Shown: positions 52,003 to 62,431, numbered from the stretch's first letter. The stretch: DNA of 64,000 bases from Tumebacillus amylolyticus (GCF_016722965.1 NZ_JAEQNB010000001.1:957344-1021343), one strand, 5' to 3'. Program-made: numbers and translations. Notes: generated by a model not told the origin, from the letters alone.

Positions 52003-54093
52003 ATGGCACGGAGAAACAAGATCGTTTGCGGCCTTGCGTTGGTCGCGGGATTCGTCCTGACGCAAAGCGGGATGGCGGGAGCAGACACGTTGCAGAACAC
52101 GGGGTTTGAGACGTACACGAACACCATGGGCATCGCCGATCAGTGGGTGGGGTACCAGCCGTCCACGGCGAGTGGCGGGTATCAAGTTGTGGGGGCGCCC
52201 GTCTATGAAGGGATGCAGGCGCAGCGGTTTGCGTTTGGCAACATGGGCATGCTCGAAAAGTCGCACATCGAGCAGTTGTTCAACATCGAACCGGGTGCAG
52301 AGTATGAAGTATCGGGGTACTTCAACATCGAGAGCTTGAATCGCTCGTACATGCAGTTGATGATCGAGTATTTCGATGCCGAAGGGAACCTCGTGGACAG
52401 CAACGTCACCAACCAAGTGCAACGAACGAACGGCTACATTCGCTTCCAGAACATCAAAGTTGCGAATACGCAAGCTGTGTACTGCCGCGTTTCGGTGGGC
52501 TTGCTTGCGACGGCGGATGGTGCGTCCGGCGCTTTTACCGTGGACCAAATCGCGTTGCACAAGGCAGGCGATGTGTTGGTGAACGCGGGGTTTGAAGACT
52601 ATCACGGGATGTACGACGTCGCAGATTCGTGGCGCTTCGGATACAGCCCCGGCTCTACACACAGTCAAAAAGTCGTGACCTCGCCCGTCGCATCCGGAAC
52701 CCTCGCCCAAAAAGTGTCGGCGTCCGGCTTGCCCTACTGGGGATATGCGCACGTCATGCAGGTCGTCACTGCGCATCCGGGAGAGAGCTACACCGTCACG
52801 GGCAAGTTCAACGTCGCGGAGCTGAACGGTTCCAAAGTTCAGTTGTACATCGACTATTACGACGCGAACTACAAGCATCTGGGCTCCGACTATATCGACA
52901 AGCGTTCCGTTACCGACGGCTATGTGCAAGTCACGAACAAGACGCGGGCACCGAAGAACTGTGCTTTTTTCCAAGTGTGGGCGTTGCTGCGTTCGACGGT
53001 GAACAACGGGTCGGGTACTTTTTACGTGGATGACTTGAGCGTCACGTCGGATACCTACATCCCGCCGGAACAGCCGGTCGTCGATTTGACGCAGACGATC
53101 AGTGACACGTCAACCGCCAAACTGGGCTCGAACAATCGGCAAATCGGAAACTCTGCCAATTCGAACCTTGTCTCCACGGACGGTACGTGGACTTCTGTGT
53201 ACGACTTCGAAACGCCGTCCGTCGTCCGCGAGTATGCGATTGCGCCGAGCTTGGGAGTCGATCTCTCGCGGGAAGCCAAGAACTGGACGTTCGAAGGGTT
53301 CGACGGTCAAAGTTGGACGGTGCTCGACACGCAGTCTGAGGTCACCGATTGGACGGCCGATACGGCCAAAACGTTCACACTCGACAACAAACAAGCGTAC
53401 TGGCAATATCGTCTGAACGTCACCGCCAACAACGGCGACACCCGCTATCTCGATCTCGACGGCGTCTCCCTCAACGGCTACTTCGACCGCCCGAACACCC
53501 CGCTTGACGTCTGGAATTCGGACAAAGGGGATGGAACGGTGACGCTGAGTTGGTCGCCGAGCAACGGAGTTACTTCCTATAGAGTCTACCAAGACGAGCA
53601 ACTCGTCCAAACCCTGCCCGGCGACGCCTCGACGGTGACGCTGACAGGACTGACCAACGACCGCGTCTATCACTACAACGTAAGCGCTGTCAACGGAGCG
53701 GGCGAATCTCTGAAATCGCCGGAAGTCGACGCCATGCCGTACTCCTCCGCCCAAAGTCTGGACCCGATCGTCACCAACGATTGGCAAGGCAACGCTCCGA
53801 CAGCGACGATCACCTACGATTTCACGAAGCCGACCCGCGTGCGCGAATACACGATGAAGCCGGGACTGAATTCGAAACAGGCGCCCAAGAACTGGACGTT
53901 TGAAGGGTTTGACGGCTTGCAATGGGTCGAGCTCGACAAGCAATCGGACATCACCCAATGGCCTTCCAAACACCGCCGCTACTTCACGCTGGACAACTCG
54001 CAATCGTATCTCAAATACCGTTTGAAACTCTCGACCGACTACGGCATGGTTGCACCGCTCAAGAAAAACGACATTCAACTGATCGGGAACTGA
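52003..54093 (+). CDS. Secreted carbohydrate-binding-like protein with FN3 and discoidin-like domains
   Basis: The 696-residue protein has a signal peptide (cleavage near GAD, residue 28). Two beta-sandwich modules follow, each starting xNxGFExY..M..VADxW (about 30-180 and 190-345). A discoidin/F5-8C-like domain (about 375-490: NWTFEGFDGQSWTVLDTQSE), an FN3 domain (about 495-580) and a second discoidin-like domain (585-696) complete it. All parts are typical of glycan binding on exported proteins. It has no anchor and no visible catalytic domain, so it is probably an adhesin or a matrix protein. The next gene encodes a larger relative. Confidence 0.82.
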   Translation: MARRNKIVCGLALVAGFVLTQSGMAGADTLQNTGFETYTNTMGIADQWVGYQPSTASGGYQVVGAPVYEGMQAQRFAFGNMGMLEKSHIEQLFNIEPGAEYEVSGYFNIESLNRSYMQLMIEYFDAEGNLVDSNVTNQVQRTNGYIRFQNIKVANTQAVYCRVSVGLLATADGASGAFTVDQIALHKAGDVLVNAGFEDYHGMYDVADSWRFGYSPGSTHSQKVVTSPVASGTLAQKVSASGLPYWGYAHVMQVVTAHPGESYTVTGKFNVAELNGSKVQLYIDYYDANYKHLGSDYIDKRSVTDGYVQVTNKTRAPKNCAFFQVWALLRSTVNNGSGTFYVDDLSVTSDTYIPPEQPVVDLTQTISDTSTAKLGSNNRQIGNSANSNLVSTDGTWTSVYDFETPSVVREYAIAPSLGVDLSREAKNWTFEGFDGQSWTVLDTQSEVTDWTADTAKTFTLDNKQAYWQYRLNVTANNGDTRYLDLDGVSLNGYFDRPNTPLDVWNSDKGDGTVTLSWSPSNGVTSYRVYQDEQLVQTLPGDASTVTLTGLTNDRVYHYNVSAVNGAGESLKSPEVDAMPYSSAQSLDPIVTNDWQGNAPTATITYDFTKPTRVREYTMKPGLNSKQAPKNWTFEGFDGLQWVELDKQSDITQWPSKHRRYFTLDNSQSYLKYRLKLSTDYGMVAPLKKNDIQLIGN

Positions 54094-54219
54094 TTCGATT
54101 GAACCTAGAACCTGGAGGACGCCACGGCGACTTCAGGTTTTTTCTATCGTTTGACAAATTTCTGCAAGATAGCTAGAATATCCCATATAAATAATAATAA
54201 TTATAAAGGGGAGCGAGTA

Positions 54220-57200
54220 GTGAACAAAGTTAGAAATAGAAAATCAACTGTTGTATTAAGTTGTCTTGCCCTGGCGGCGGGTCTCATCGGATACACCGGA
54301 TTTGGAACGATCCCGTCTGCCTCGGCTTTCACTCCGGTGGTGAACGCAGGTTTTGAGACGTACACCGGAACGAATGGAGTGGCAGACGGTTGGACGGTCA
54401 ACGTTCCCGCGACGGCTACCGGAGGCTTGCAAGTAGTGGACTCTCCGGTGAAGGAAGGATTGCACGCCCAGCGAGTTTCCGTCGGCGGGTTGCTGACAGG
54501 GGAAACGGCAGGGATTGAACAAACGGTGGACGTCGATCCCTCGTCACAGTATGAACTCTCAGGGTATTTCAACATTGAAAGTCTCGTTCACGCCAACGTG
54601 CAGCTGTACATCGAGTACCAAGATGCGGCGGGGACTGTAGTTGACAGCAACACGATCCAGCAAGTGCAGCTGACGAACGGGTATGTCCGTTTTCAGAACA
54701 TCCGAATCGCAGACTCCACGGTTGTAAAAGCCAAGATCGCCGTCCGACTCGCCGCGACGGCAGACGACGCATCCGGTACGTTTACAGTCGACCAGCTTGC
54801 ATTTGCCAAAACGGGCGACACGCTCGTCAATGCAGGGTTTGAAGACTACAACGGGATGTACGGCGTGTCCGACATCTGGCGTGTCGGGGTGAATGCAGGC
54901 TCCCAAGGCAGCTACTCCGTTTTGAATTCGCCGGTCTATACCGGCTATCGTGCGCAGAAAATCGCCGCCACGAATCTGCTCTACCCGGGATTTGTTCACA
55001 TGCACCAAGTCGTAACGGCCGTACCGGGCCGGACCTATGCAGCGAGCGGTATGTTCAACATCCCGCAACTCACCAACTCGAAGTTCCAGTTGTACTTGTT
55101 GTTCATGGACAAGGACAACAAGTTAATTGAAACCGAAGAGCCGTTCGTGCAAACCGATCCGACGAGCGGGTACCAGTGGATGAAAACCGGCGTATTCGCC
55201 GCTCCCGCCGATGCGGCGTTCGTGCAAGTCGATGCGTTGATCCGTGCAAACGGGGACGGTGCCTCCGGGATGTTCTACGCAGACGACATGCGGATCACAC
55301 TGGACCAACCGGTTCCGGTTCCCGACCAACCGATCGTGGATTTGATCCCGAAGATGACGTCGAACACCCAACCGCTCGGCGAAGTCACAGCGACTCCGGT
55401 TGCTGCGACCACCTACCAAGCGTTCGATGACAATAACACAACTGCGATCACGCAGCCTGCATCAAGCGGTACGCTGGGCTTCGATTTCAAAACGCCGGCT
55501 GTGGTTCGCGAGTATTCCATCTCGAGCAACAGCACCACGAAAAGCCCGAAAGACTGGAAATTCGAAGGCTATGACGGCTATCAGTGGGTCACTCTCGATG
55601 AGCAAAGTGACATCAAGGACTGGAAGTCTTCGGTTTTGACCAAAAAGTTCTCCATTCCAAATAAATTGCCGTACTTGCAATACCGAATCAATGTCACCGC
55701 GAACAATGGAGATGCCTCATCCCTTGTCACAGCGGAGCTCGCCATGTACGGCTATTTCGGAATTCCGGCAACGCCGAAAGGGTTGGCGAACACTGTCAAC
55801 ACAGACAAATCGGTTACGTTGAAATGGTCTTCGCAATTGGGGGTCACCGGCTACTACGTCTACCAAGACAACAATCCGACCCCCGTTCTAACCGTAGCGG
55901 CGGGGACGACGACGGCAACGTTGACCGGGCTTGAAAACAACCGTGTCTACCACTACAAGATCAGTGCGTACAACGCGGTTGGAGAATCGGTCAAGACCAA
56001 TGAAGTTTTGGCGATGCCGTATGAGGCAAACCAATGGTTGAATCCGACCATGACCTCAAACACGGTACCCTCCGGCATCGTCACCACGAGTGTCGCGCCG
56101 GCGAACGGCTTCAAACTTTTTGACCACAATGGCAATGGGACGTCTTGGGCAGGGGCGGATTCGAACCCTGTCACCATCGACTATGACTTCCAAACCCCGA
56201 CGATTGTGAAGGAGTACGCGCTGTATACGTATGCCGGCGCGTACTCGACGTCCGCTCCGAAAAATTGGACGTTCGAAGGATTTGACGGTACGCAATGGGT
56301 GGTGCTGGACACGCAATCCAACGTGTCGGACTGGGCGACGTATACAACCAAGTACTTCACGACCACCAACACGAAGCCGTACTTTAAGTACCGACTGAAC
56401 ATGAAGGACAACAACGGAAGTCTCGTCAACGGTGTGCCCAATTACCAACTTTACGAGGTGCAATTGCTCGGCTCGTACGATGTTCCGGCGATGCCGACCG
56501 GGTTGATCGACACCGCCAACTCAGACGGAACGGTTTCGTTGAAATGGACGCCGCAACTGGGAATCACGAGCTACAACATCTATCAAGATTACCAAGATGC
56601 AACCAGTATTCCGGTCAAGACGGTTCCGGTAGGCACGACGACTGCCACTCTGATCGGGCTTGAGAACAACCGCGTCTATCGATACAGAATCAGCGCGGTG
56701 AACGCAGTCGGGGAGTCGGCGAAAACGGCCGACATCATCGCAATGCCCTACAGCGCCACCCAATGGGTGAACCCAACGATGACCTCGAACACGGCCCCCT
56801 CCGGGATCGTCACCACGAGTGTTGCGCCGGCGAACGGCTTCAAACTTTTTGACCACAATGGCAATGGGACGTCTTGGGCAGGGGCGGATACGAAGCCTGT
56901 CACCATCGACTATGACTTCCAAACCCCGACGATTGTGAAGGAGTACACGCTGTATACGTATGCCGGCGCGTATGCGACGTCCGCTCCGAAAAACTGGACG
57001 TTCGAAGGATTTGACGGTACGCAATGGGTCGTGCTGGACACGCAATCCAATGTGTCGGACTGGGCGACGTATACAACCAAGTATTTCACCACCACCAACA
57101 CGAAGCCGTACTTGAAGTACCGATTGAACATGACGGACAACAACGGCGCTCTGACCAGCGGAGTTCCCAACTACCAACTATTCGAAGTGGTATTGCTGGG

Positions 57201-58644
57201 TTCCTATGACGTTCCAGCGATGCCGACCGGGTTGATCGACACCGCAAACGGTGACGGAACGGTTTCGCTGAAATGGACGCCGCAACTTGGAATCACGGGC
57301 TACAACATCTATCAAGATTACCAAGACGAAACCAGTGTACCGGTCAAGACGATTCCTGTAGGCACGACAACCGCGACTCTGACCGGGCTTGAGAACAACC
57401 GCGTCTATCGATACAGAATCAGCGCGGTGAACGCAGTCGGGGAGTCGGCGAAAACGGCCGACATCATCGCAATGCCCTACAGCGCCACCCAATGGGTGAA
57501 CCCGACGATGACCTCGAACACGGCCCCCTCCGGGATCGTCACCACGAGTGTTGCGCCGGCGAACGGCTTCAAACTTTTTGACCACAATGGCAATGGGACG
57601 TCTTGGGCAGGGGCGGATACGAAGCCTGTCACCATCGACTATGACTTCCAAACCCCGACGATTGTGAAGGAGTACACGCTGTATACGTATGCCGGCGCGT
57701 ATTCGACGTCCGCTCCGAAAAACTGGACGTTCGAAGGATTTGACGGTTCAAAATGGGTGGTGTTGGATACGCAATCCAATGTGTCGGACTGGGCGACGTA
57801 TACAACCAAGTACTTCACGACCACCAACACGACGCCCTACAACAAGTACCGATTGAACATGACGGACAACAACGGAAATCTCGTCAACAATGTTCCCAAT
57901 TACCAACTTTTCGAGGTGGTATTGCTGGGATCGTATGATATTCCGGCGATGCCGACCGGGTTGATGAACACGTCAAACGGAGACGGAACGGTTTCGTTGA
58001 AATGGACGCCGCAATTGGGAATCACAAACTACAACATCTATCAAGACGATGGCAACGTACCGGTCAAGACGATTCCTGTTGGCACGACGACTGCGACTCT
58101 GATCGGGCTGGAAAACAACCGCGTCTATCACTACCGAATCAGTGCCGTGAACGCGGTTGCCGAATCGAGCAAGTCCTCAGAGGTCATCGCAATGCCTTAC
58201 AACGCCACCCAATGGGTGAACCCGACGATGACTTCGAACACAGCTCCCTCCGGGATCGTCACCACGAGTGTTGCGCCGACGAACGGCTACAAACTCTTTG
58301 ACCACAATGGCAATGGGACGAATTGGATCGGTTCCGCTGCGACTCCGGTCACGATCGACTATGATTTCCAAACTCCGACGGTTGTGAAGGAGTACACGCT
58401 GTTTACCTATGCCGGCGCGTATTCGACGTCCGCTCCGAAAGACTGGACGTTCGAAGGATTTGACGGCACGCAATGGGTCGTGCTCGACACGCAAACCAAT
58501 GTGACCGACTGGGCGACCTACGTGACCAAGTACTTCACGACCTCCAACACAACGCCGTACACCAAATACCGACTGAACATGACGGCGAACAACGGAAACG
58601 CCAACTTCCAACTTTACGAGGTGCAATTGCTCGGCAACCACTAA
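54220..58644 (+). CDS. Giant secreted repeat protein with discoidin-like/FN3 units
   Basis: A GTG at 54220 behind AAAGGGGAGCGAGTA gives a 1474-residue protein; the frame back to 54151 is not used. After a signal peptide and two GFExY beta modules like those of the preceding gene come five discoidin-like domains, each with NWTFEGFDG.QWVVLDTQ, separated by FN3 domains (LKWTPQLGITxYNIYQD, RYRISAVNAVGES). The last four units are nearly identical at DNA level with a period of 720-729 bases. It ends after the last discoidin-like domain and so lacks a visible wall anchor. Adhesion or glycan-matrix binding is likely. Confidence 0.85.
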   Translation: MNKVRNRKSTVVLSCLALAAGLIGYTGFGTIPSASAFTPVVNAGFETYTGTNGVADGWTVNVPATATGGLQVVDSPVKEGLHAQRVSVGGLLTGETAGIEQTVDVDPSSQYELSGYFNIESLVHANVQLYIEYQDAAGTVVDSNTIQQVQLTNGYVRFQNIRIADSTVVKAKIAVRLAATADDASGTFTVDQLAFAKTGDTLVNAGFEDYNGMYGVSDIWRVGVNAGSQGSYSVLNSPVYTGYRAQKIAATNLLYPGFVHMHQVVTAVPGRTYAASGMFNIPQLTNSKFQLYLLFMDKDNKLIETEEPFVQTDPTSGYQWMKTGVFAAPADAAFVQVDALIRANGDGASGMFYADDMRITLDQPVPVPDQPIVDLIPKMTSNTQPLGEVTATPVAATTYQAFDDNNTTAITQPASSGTLGFDFKTPAVVREYSISSNSTTKSPKDWKFEGYDGYQWVTLDEQSDIKDWKSSVLTKKFSIPNKLPYLQYRINVTANNGDASSLVTAELAMYGYFGIPATPKGLANTVNTDKSVTLKWSSQLGVTGYYVYQDNNPTPVLTVAAGTTTATLTGLENNRVYHYKISAYNAVGESVKTNEVLAMPYEANQWLNPTMTSNTVPSGIVTTSVAPANGFKLFDHNGNGTSWAGADSNPVTIDYDFQTPTIVKEYALYTYAGAYSTSAPKNWTFEGFDGTQWVVLDTQSNVSDWATYTTKYFTTTNTKPYFKYRLNMKDNNGSLVNGVPNYQLYEVQLLGSYDVPAMPTGLIDTANSDGTVSLKWTPQLGITSYNIYQDYQDATSIPVKTVPVGTTTATLIGLENNRVYRYRISAVNAVGESAKTADIIAMPYSATQWVNPTMTSNTAPSGIVTTSVAPANGFKLFDHNGNGTSWAGADTKPVTIDYDFQTPTIVKEYTLYTYAGAYATSAPKNWTFEGFDGTQWVVLDTQSNVSDWATYTTKYFTTTNTKPYLKYRLNMTDNNGALTSGVPNYQLFEVVLLGSYDVPAMPTGLIDTANGDGTVSLKWTPQLGITGYNIYQDYQDETSVPVKTIPVGTTTATLTGLENNRVYRYRISAVNAVGESAKTADIIAMPYSATQWVNPTMTSNTAPSGIVTTSVAPANGFKLFDHNGNGTSWAGADTKPVTIDYDFQTPTIVKEYTLYTYAGAYSTSAPKNWTFEGFDGSKWVVLDTQSNVSDWATYTTKYFTTTNTTPYNKYRLNMTDNNGNLVNNVPNYQLFEVVLLGSYDIPAMPTGLMNTSNGDGTVSLKWTPQLGITNYNIYQDDGNVPVKTIPVGTTTATLIGLENNRVYHYRISAVNAVAESSKSSEVIAMPYNATQWVNPTMTSNTAPSGIVTTSVAPTNGYKLFDHNGNGTNWIGSAATPVTIDYDFQTPTVVKEYTLFTYAGAYSTSAPKDWTFEGFDGTQWVVLDTQTNVTDWATYVTKYFTTSNTTPYTKYRLNMTANNGNANFQLYEVQLLGNH
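56033..58640 (+). repeat. Four near-identical internal gene repeats
   Basis: The same sequence (starting CCAATGGGTGAACCC, once CCAATGGTTGAATCC) begins at about 56033, 56760, 57489 and 58209, that is every 720-729 bases. Units 2 and 3 are nearly identical, unit 1 close and unit 4 the most diverged; each encodes one discoidin-like plus one FN3 domain. Such direct repeats can change copy number by recombination. Confidence 0.9.
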
Positions 58645-58659
58645 CGCCAAGCTCGTAGA

Positions 58660-58691
58660 AAAACCTCCCGACCCACGGGAGGTTTTTTTTT
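58660..58691 (+). terminator. Rho-independent terminator
   Basis: AACCTCCCG pairs with CGGGAGGTT around a five-base loop, followed by T-rich sequence. It ends the giant repeat protein gene. Confidence 0.9.
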
Positions 58692-58787
58692 CACGTTTTC
58701 CCTCCCACGTGCGTAACTTGTAAACCCATGATAGAATCATCTACGGAAGCGTTTTATTTAGGAGTATTCAGATAGGAGTTTTTTCCG

Positions 58788-60416
58788 ATGACCTTTATAG
58801 AGACTTTGCAAGTACAAGTCCGTCACGAGAACCTCGACGTCCGCTTGGGCACCATCGCGGACGAGATGGAACGTGCCGGGAATTCCGTACATGGCGCCAA
58901 GGTGCGCGATTTGATCAAGAAGCTCGACGCAGGCGAATTCTCCATCGCCTTCTGCGGACATTTTTCGGCGGGGAAGTCCACGATGATCAATACCTTGCTC
59001 GGTGCTGACATCCTGCCGTCCAGCCCCATCCCGACGTCTGCCAACGTTGTAAAAATTCGCGGTGGCGAGTCTTTCGCCCGCGCGTACCTCACCGACGGCG
59101 ACTACCTCGAATTCGATGTCGCCAAAGACTTGGAGAAAATCAAAAACTACGCGGTCGACGGCACCACCGTCGAATCGATTGAAATTGCTCACCCGACCGA
59201 CCTGCTCGCCCCGAACCTGTCCGTCATGGACACGCCGGGCATCGACTCCACCGACGACGCGCACAAAGTCGCAACCGAATCGGCGCTGCATCTCGCCGAC
59301 GTCGTGCTCTACGTCATGGACTACAACCACGTCCAGTCCGAGTTGAACTTCTCCTTCACCAAAACCCTCAAAGACCGCGGCAAGCCGGTGTACCTCATCG
59401 TCAACCAGATCGACAAGCACATGGACTTCGAGCTGTCGTTCGACGACTACCGCGACTCGGTCATCGAAGGCTTTGGCAACTGGGGCATCGAGCCGGACGG
59501 TCTGTTCTTCACCACCTTGCACGAGCCGGACCACGAAGAGAACATGTTCGAAACGCTCCAAGCGAAAATCAGCGAGCTGTTCGCCGAGCGCGACACCCTG
59601 TTGGTCAAAAGCGTCGTGTCCTCCGCCGCCTATCTCATCGACGAACATCGCAAAATCCAAGCGGCGATTCACGCCGAAACGCGCAATACCCTGCAAGCGC
59701 GTCTCGATGCGGCCGACAACGCCGACGAACTGCTCGCCGGAGCGGAGATCGCCCGCCAGCAACTTCAACAACTGCAAGCAACCCCGCTCGACCTCCAAGA
59801 GCTCTTGAAAAAAGAAACCAACTCCCTGCTCGACAACGCCAAGATCACGCCGTTCCAAACCACGGAACTCGCAGGGAACTACCTCAAGAGCCGCAAACCG
59901 GGCTTCAAAGCGGGCTTCCTCGCTTCGGCACGCAAGACGCAAACGGAGATCGAAAACCGCCTGCAAGCGCTCTACGAAGACTTCGCCGAGAAAGTCAAAG
60001 CCAACATCGACTGGCACATCCGCGAACTGCTCGTCAAAGTGCCGGAGAAGTTCGGCATCCGCGATGAAACCTACGCGAAGTCGGTCTACGAACAATTCGA
60101 CGTGAAGTACGGCCCGGACTTCCTCGCCGGCGTGGTCAAGGAGGGCGGTCTCTCCTCCGACGAATACATGTACCAATACGCCAAGGACATCGCCGCTGAA
60201 GTCAAGCAACTCTACCGCCGAGAAGTGCAGCGTTTTTCCGACATGGTCGTCGGCATCGCCAAGGATCAAGCGGAGGAAAAAGGCGCGATGCTGCGCCTGC
60301 AACTTCAAGCAGCCGAAGACCTCACCCACGCACAACAAGAACTGGCTGAACTCCAACAAGTGGAACAAGACTACGTCGCACGCCTCCTGCGCGTGTTGAC
60401 CGGACAAGGGGAATAA
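58788..60416 (+). CDS. Dynamin-like GTPase, first of pair (DynA D1-like)
   Basis: The 542-residue protein has an N-terminal GTPase domain with G1 GHFSAGKS (about 57-64), a G2 threonine in TSAN, G3 MDTPG (about 146-150) and G4 NQID (about 205-208). Long helical stalk segments follow (330-540). Bacterial dynamin-like proteins assemble on membranes and fuse or protect them; in Bacillus DynA helps the envelope withstand phage and antibiotics. A short hydrophobic paddle is not obvious here. It lies seven bases before the second dynamin gene, so they form an operon and probably a heterocomplex. Confidence 0.87.
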   Translation: MTFIETLQVQVRHENLDVRLGTIADEMERAGNSVHGAKVRDLIKKLDAGEFSIAFCGHFSAGKSTMINTLLGADILPSSPIPTSANVVKIRGGESFARAYLTDGDYLEFDVAKDLEKIKNYAVDGTTVESIEIAHPTDLLAPNLSVMDTPGIDSTDDAHKVATESALHLADVVLYVMDYNHVQSELNFSFTKTLKDRGKPVYLIVNQIDKHMDFELSFDDYRDSVIEGFGNWGIEPDGLFFTTLHEPDHEENMFETLQAKISELFAERDTLLVKSVVSSAAYLIDEHRKIQAAIHAETRNTLQARLDAADNADELLAGAEIARQQLQQLQATPLDLQELLKKETNSLLDNAKITPFQTTELAGNYLKSRKPGFKAGFLASARKTQTEIENRLQALYEDFAEKVKANIDWHIRELLVKVPEKFGIRDETYAKSVYEQFDVKYGPDFLAGVVKEGGLSSDEYMYQYAKDIAAEVKQLYRREVQRFSDMVVGIAKDQAEEKGAMLRLQLQAAEDLTHAQQELAELQQVEQDYVARLLRVLTGQGE

Positions 60417-60423
60417 ACGCACG

Positions 60424-62391
60424 ATGGAAGATTTCAAGTCACAACTGGGTCTCACGGCCGCCTGCCTGCGCACGGCGGCCGAAGTGACCTCTCAATTGAC
60501 CGGCCTCAAGTCGATGGCGCAAGGCATGAACCAACGCGCCGACCGCTTGGAGCAAAACCTGTTCACCGTGGCGCTGTTCGGCGCTTTTTCCGCAGGGAAG
60601 TCGTCGTTCGCCAACGCCCTGATGGGGGAGATGGTCCTCCCGGTTTCGCCGAACCCGACCACGGCGGCGATCAACAAAATTCTGCCGCCCACCGAGCAAT
60701 ACCCGCACGGCAGCGTCCGCGTCAAGATCAAATCGGAGAGCGACATCACCACCGACGTGCAGCAGTCGCTCGGTGTCTTCGGTCTGTCCGCTCCGTCGCT
60801 TGACGCCGCTCTCGACGAGATCGTCAAACTCGACCCGTCGCAAGTGCTCTCGACGGCGAAACCGCACTTCTCGTTCTTGAAAGCCGTTTCCAAAGGTCTC
60901 GCCCCGATTCGCGAACACTTGGGCCAAGAACTGCTCGTCGACATGAAAGAGTTCAAAGCGTTCGTCGCCAAGGAAGAAAAAGCCTGTTTCGCCGACTGGA
61001 TCGAACTCTATTACGACTGCCCGCTGACCGCCCAAGGCATCACCTTGGTCGACACGCCGGGGGCCGACTCGATCAATGCGCGACACACCGGAGTCGCTTT
61101 TAACTACATCAAGAACGCCGACGCCGTGCTGTTCGTCACGTATTACAACCACGCGTTCTCCAACGCCGACCGCGACTTCCTGACGCAACTGGGCCGCGTG
61201 AAGGACACGTTTGAAATGGACAAGATGTTTTTCATCGTCAACGCCTCCGACTTGGCGAAGGACGAGGAAGAACTGCACGGCGTCGTCGATCACGTTCGCA
61301 AAAACCTCGTCGCCTGCCAAATCTCCAGACCGCGCATCTACCCGGTCTCGTCCCAAACCGCCTTGCTTGCGCGCCTGCATGAAAAAGGCAAGCTGGCAGG
61401 CTCCGCGGAGAAAGTCTACCGCCAGCGCACGAACAGCATCGAAGGCGACCTGATGCCGGCGGGCGAAGCGCTCACGCTCTCCGGACTCAGCGCCTTCGAG
61501 CGAGACTTCCTCTCGTTCACGATCCAAGAGCTGACCCAGATCGCCGTCAAATCGGCGGTCGCCGAAATTCGCCGTGCCGTCACGACGCTTGACGACCTGA
61601 TCTCCACCGCCAACGAGGACGAATCGGTGCGTGCGGAGAAGTTGCTCGCCGCCGACACCGCGAAGCAAAAAGCGCTCGACGGCGTCCGCGCCCTCGAAAC
61701 CTCGTCCGAAGAACTGGCCGTTGTGAAAGAAATCGACGAGCTGCTCTACTACGTCAAGCAACGCCTGTTCTTCCGCTTTGGCGACATGTTCAAGGAAGCG
61801 TTCAACCCCGCCGTGCTCCAAGACGACGGACGCGATCTGAAAAAAGCGCTCCGCTCGTCGCTCGACGAACTGGTTCGCTACATCGGCTACACGCTCGGTC
61901 AAGAGATGCGGGCGACGGGTCTGCGCATCGAGAAGCATGTCAACCACAGTGCGAAGCGGCTGAGCGACCGCATGGGGGACGCCGTTCACCAAACGGCGCC
62001 GAAATTGGAACTGGAGCCCTACCAACCCCGTTCCTTCGAGTCGCCGGAGTTTGACGAAGTGCTTCCGACGTATCGGATCGAGGACTTCCAAGGAGCACTC
62101 GGGTTGTTCAAATCTGCCAAAGACTTTTTCGAGAAAAACGGCAAGCAAGCGATGCAGGAAACGTTGGACAAGCAGATGCAAGCGCCTGTACAAGCCTACC
62201 TCGACGAAGCGAGCTCCCGTTTCAAAGACCTGTACACGCAGGCTCTGCTCACCACCGTTCAAGACGGCAAGCAAAGCGTCTCCTCCGAAGTCGAAGAGTA
62301 CTTCGCCGGGATTCTCGAAGCGCTCTCCGCGAAAGTGGATGTCGAGAAGCTCACAAGTTCTCGCGAGAAGCTTTCGAACTTAATCGCGTAA
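60424..62391 (+). CDS. Dynamin-like GTPase, second of pair (DynA D2-like)
   Basis: The 655-residue protein has G1 FSAGKSSFANALMG (about 55-68), G3 DTPGADS (about 209-215) and G4 VNASD (about 271-275), with helical stalk regions after residue 390. It is a paralog of the preceding protein, with a larger C-terminal part. The two together (542 + 655) equal the size of fused Bacillus DynA, so they may be its unfused halves. The reading frames differ, so this is not a simple stop-codon split. A terminator follows. Confidence 0.87.
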   Translation: MEDFKSQLGLTAACLRTAAEVTSQLTGLKSMAQGMNQRADRLEQNLFTVALFGAFSAGKSSFANALMGEMVLPVSPNPTTAAINKILPPTEQYPHGSVRVKIKSESDITTDVQQSLGVFGLSAPSLDAALDEIVKLDPSQVLSTAKPHFSFLKAVSKGLAPIREHLGQELLVDMKEFKAFVAKEEKACFADWIELYYDCPLTAQGITLVDTPGADSINARHTGVAFNYIKNADAVLFVTYYNHAFSNADRDFLTQLGRVKDTFEMDKMFFIVNASDLAKDEEELHGVVDHVRKNLVACQISRPRIYPVSSQTALLARLHEKGKLAGSAEKVYRQRTNSIEGDLMPAGEALTLSGLSAFERDFLSFTIQELTQIAVKSAVAEIRRAVTTLDDLISTANEDESVRAEKLLAADTAKQKALDGVRALETSSEELAVVKEIDELLYYVKQRLFFRFGDMFKEAFNPAVLQDDGRDLKKALRSSLDELVRYIGYTLGQEMRATGLRIEKHVNHSAKRLSDRMGDAVHQTAPKLELEPYQPRSFESPEFDEVLPTYRIEDFQGALGLFKSAKDFFEKNGKQAMQETLDKQMQAPVQAYLDEASSRFKDLYTQALLTTVQDGKQSVSSEVEEYFAGILEALSAKVDVEKLTSSREKLSNLIA

Positions 62392-62396
62392 TAAGG

Positions 62397-62431
62397 AAAA
62401 GGTCACCTTCAGTTGCAGGTGACCTTTTTTC
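62397..62431 (+). terminator. Rho-independent terminator
   Basis: AAGGTCACCT pairs with AGGTGACCTT around an eight-base loop, followed by TTTTTT. It ends the dynamin pair. Confidence 0.9.

Noticed and set aside
58758-60473. 571-residue minus-strand open frame opposite the first dynamin gene
   Set aside because: It is the antisense of a clear GTPase gene and extends through that gene's promoter and ribosome site.
60439-62274. 611-residue minus-strand open frame opposite the second dynamin gene
   Set aside because: The GTPase motifs G1, G3 and G4 are on the plus strand; the reverse frame is low-complexity Arg/Val/Leu and has no ribosome site.
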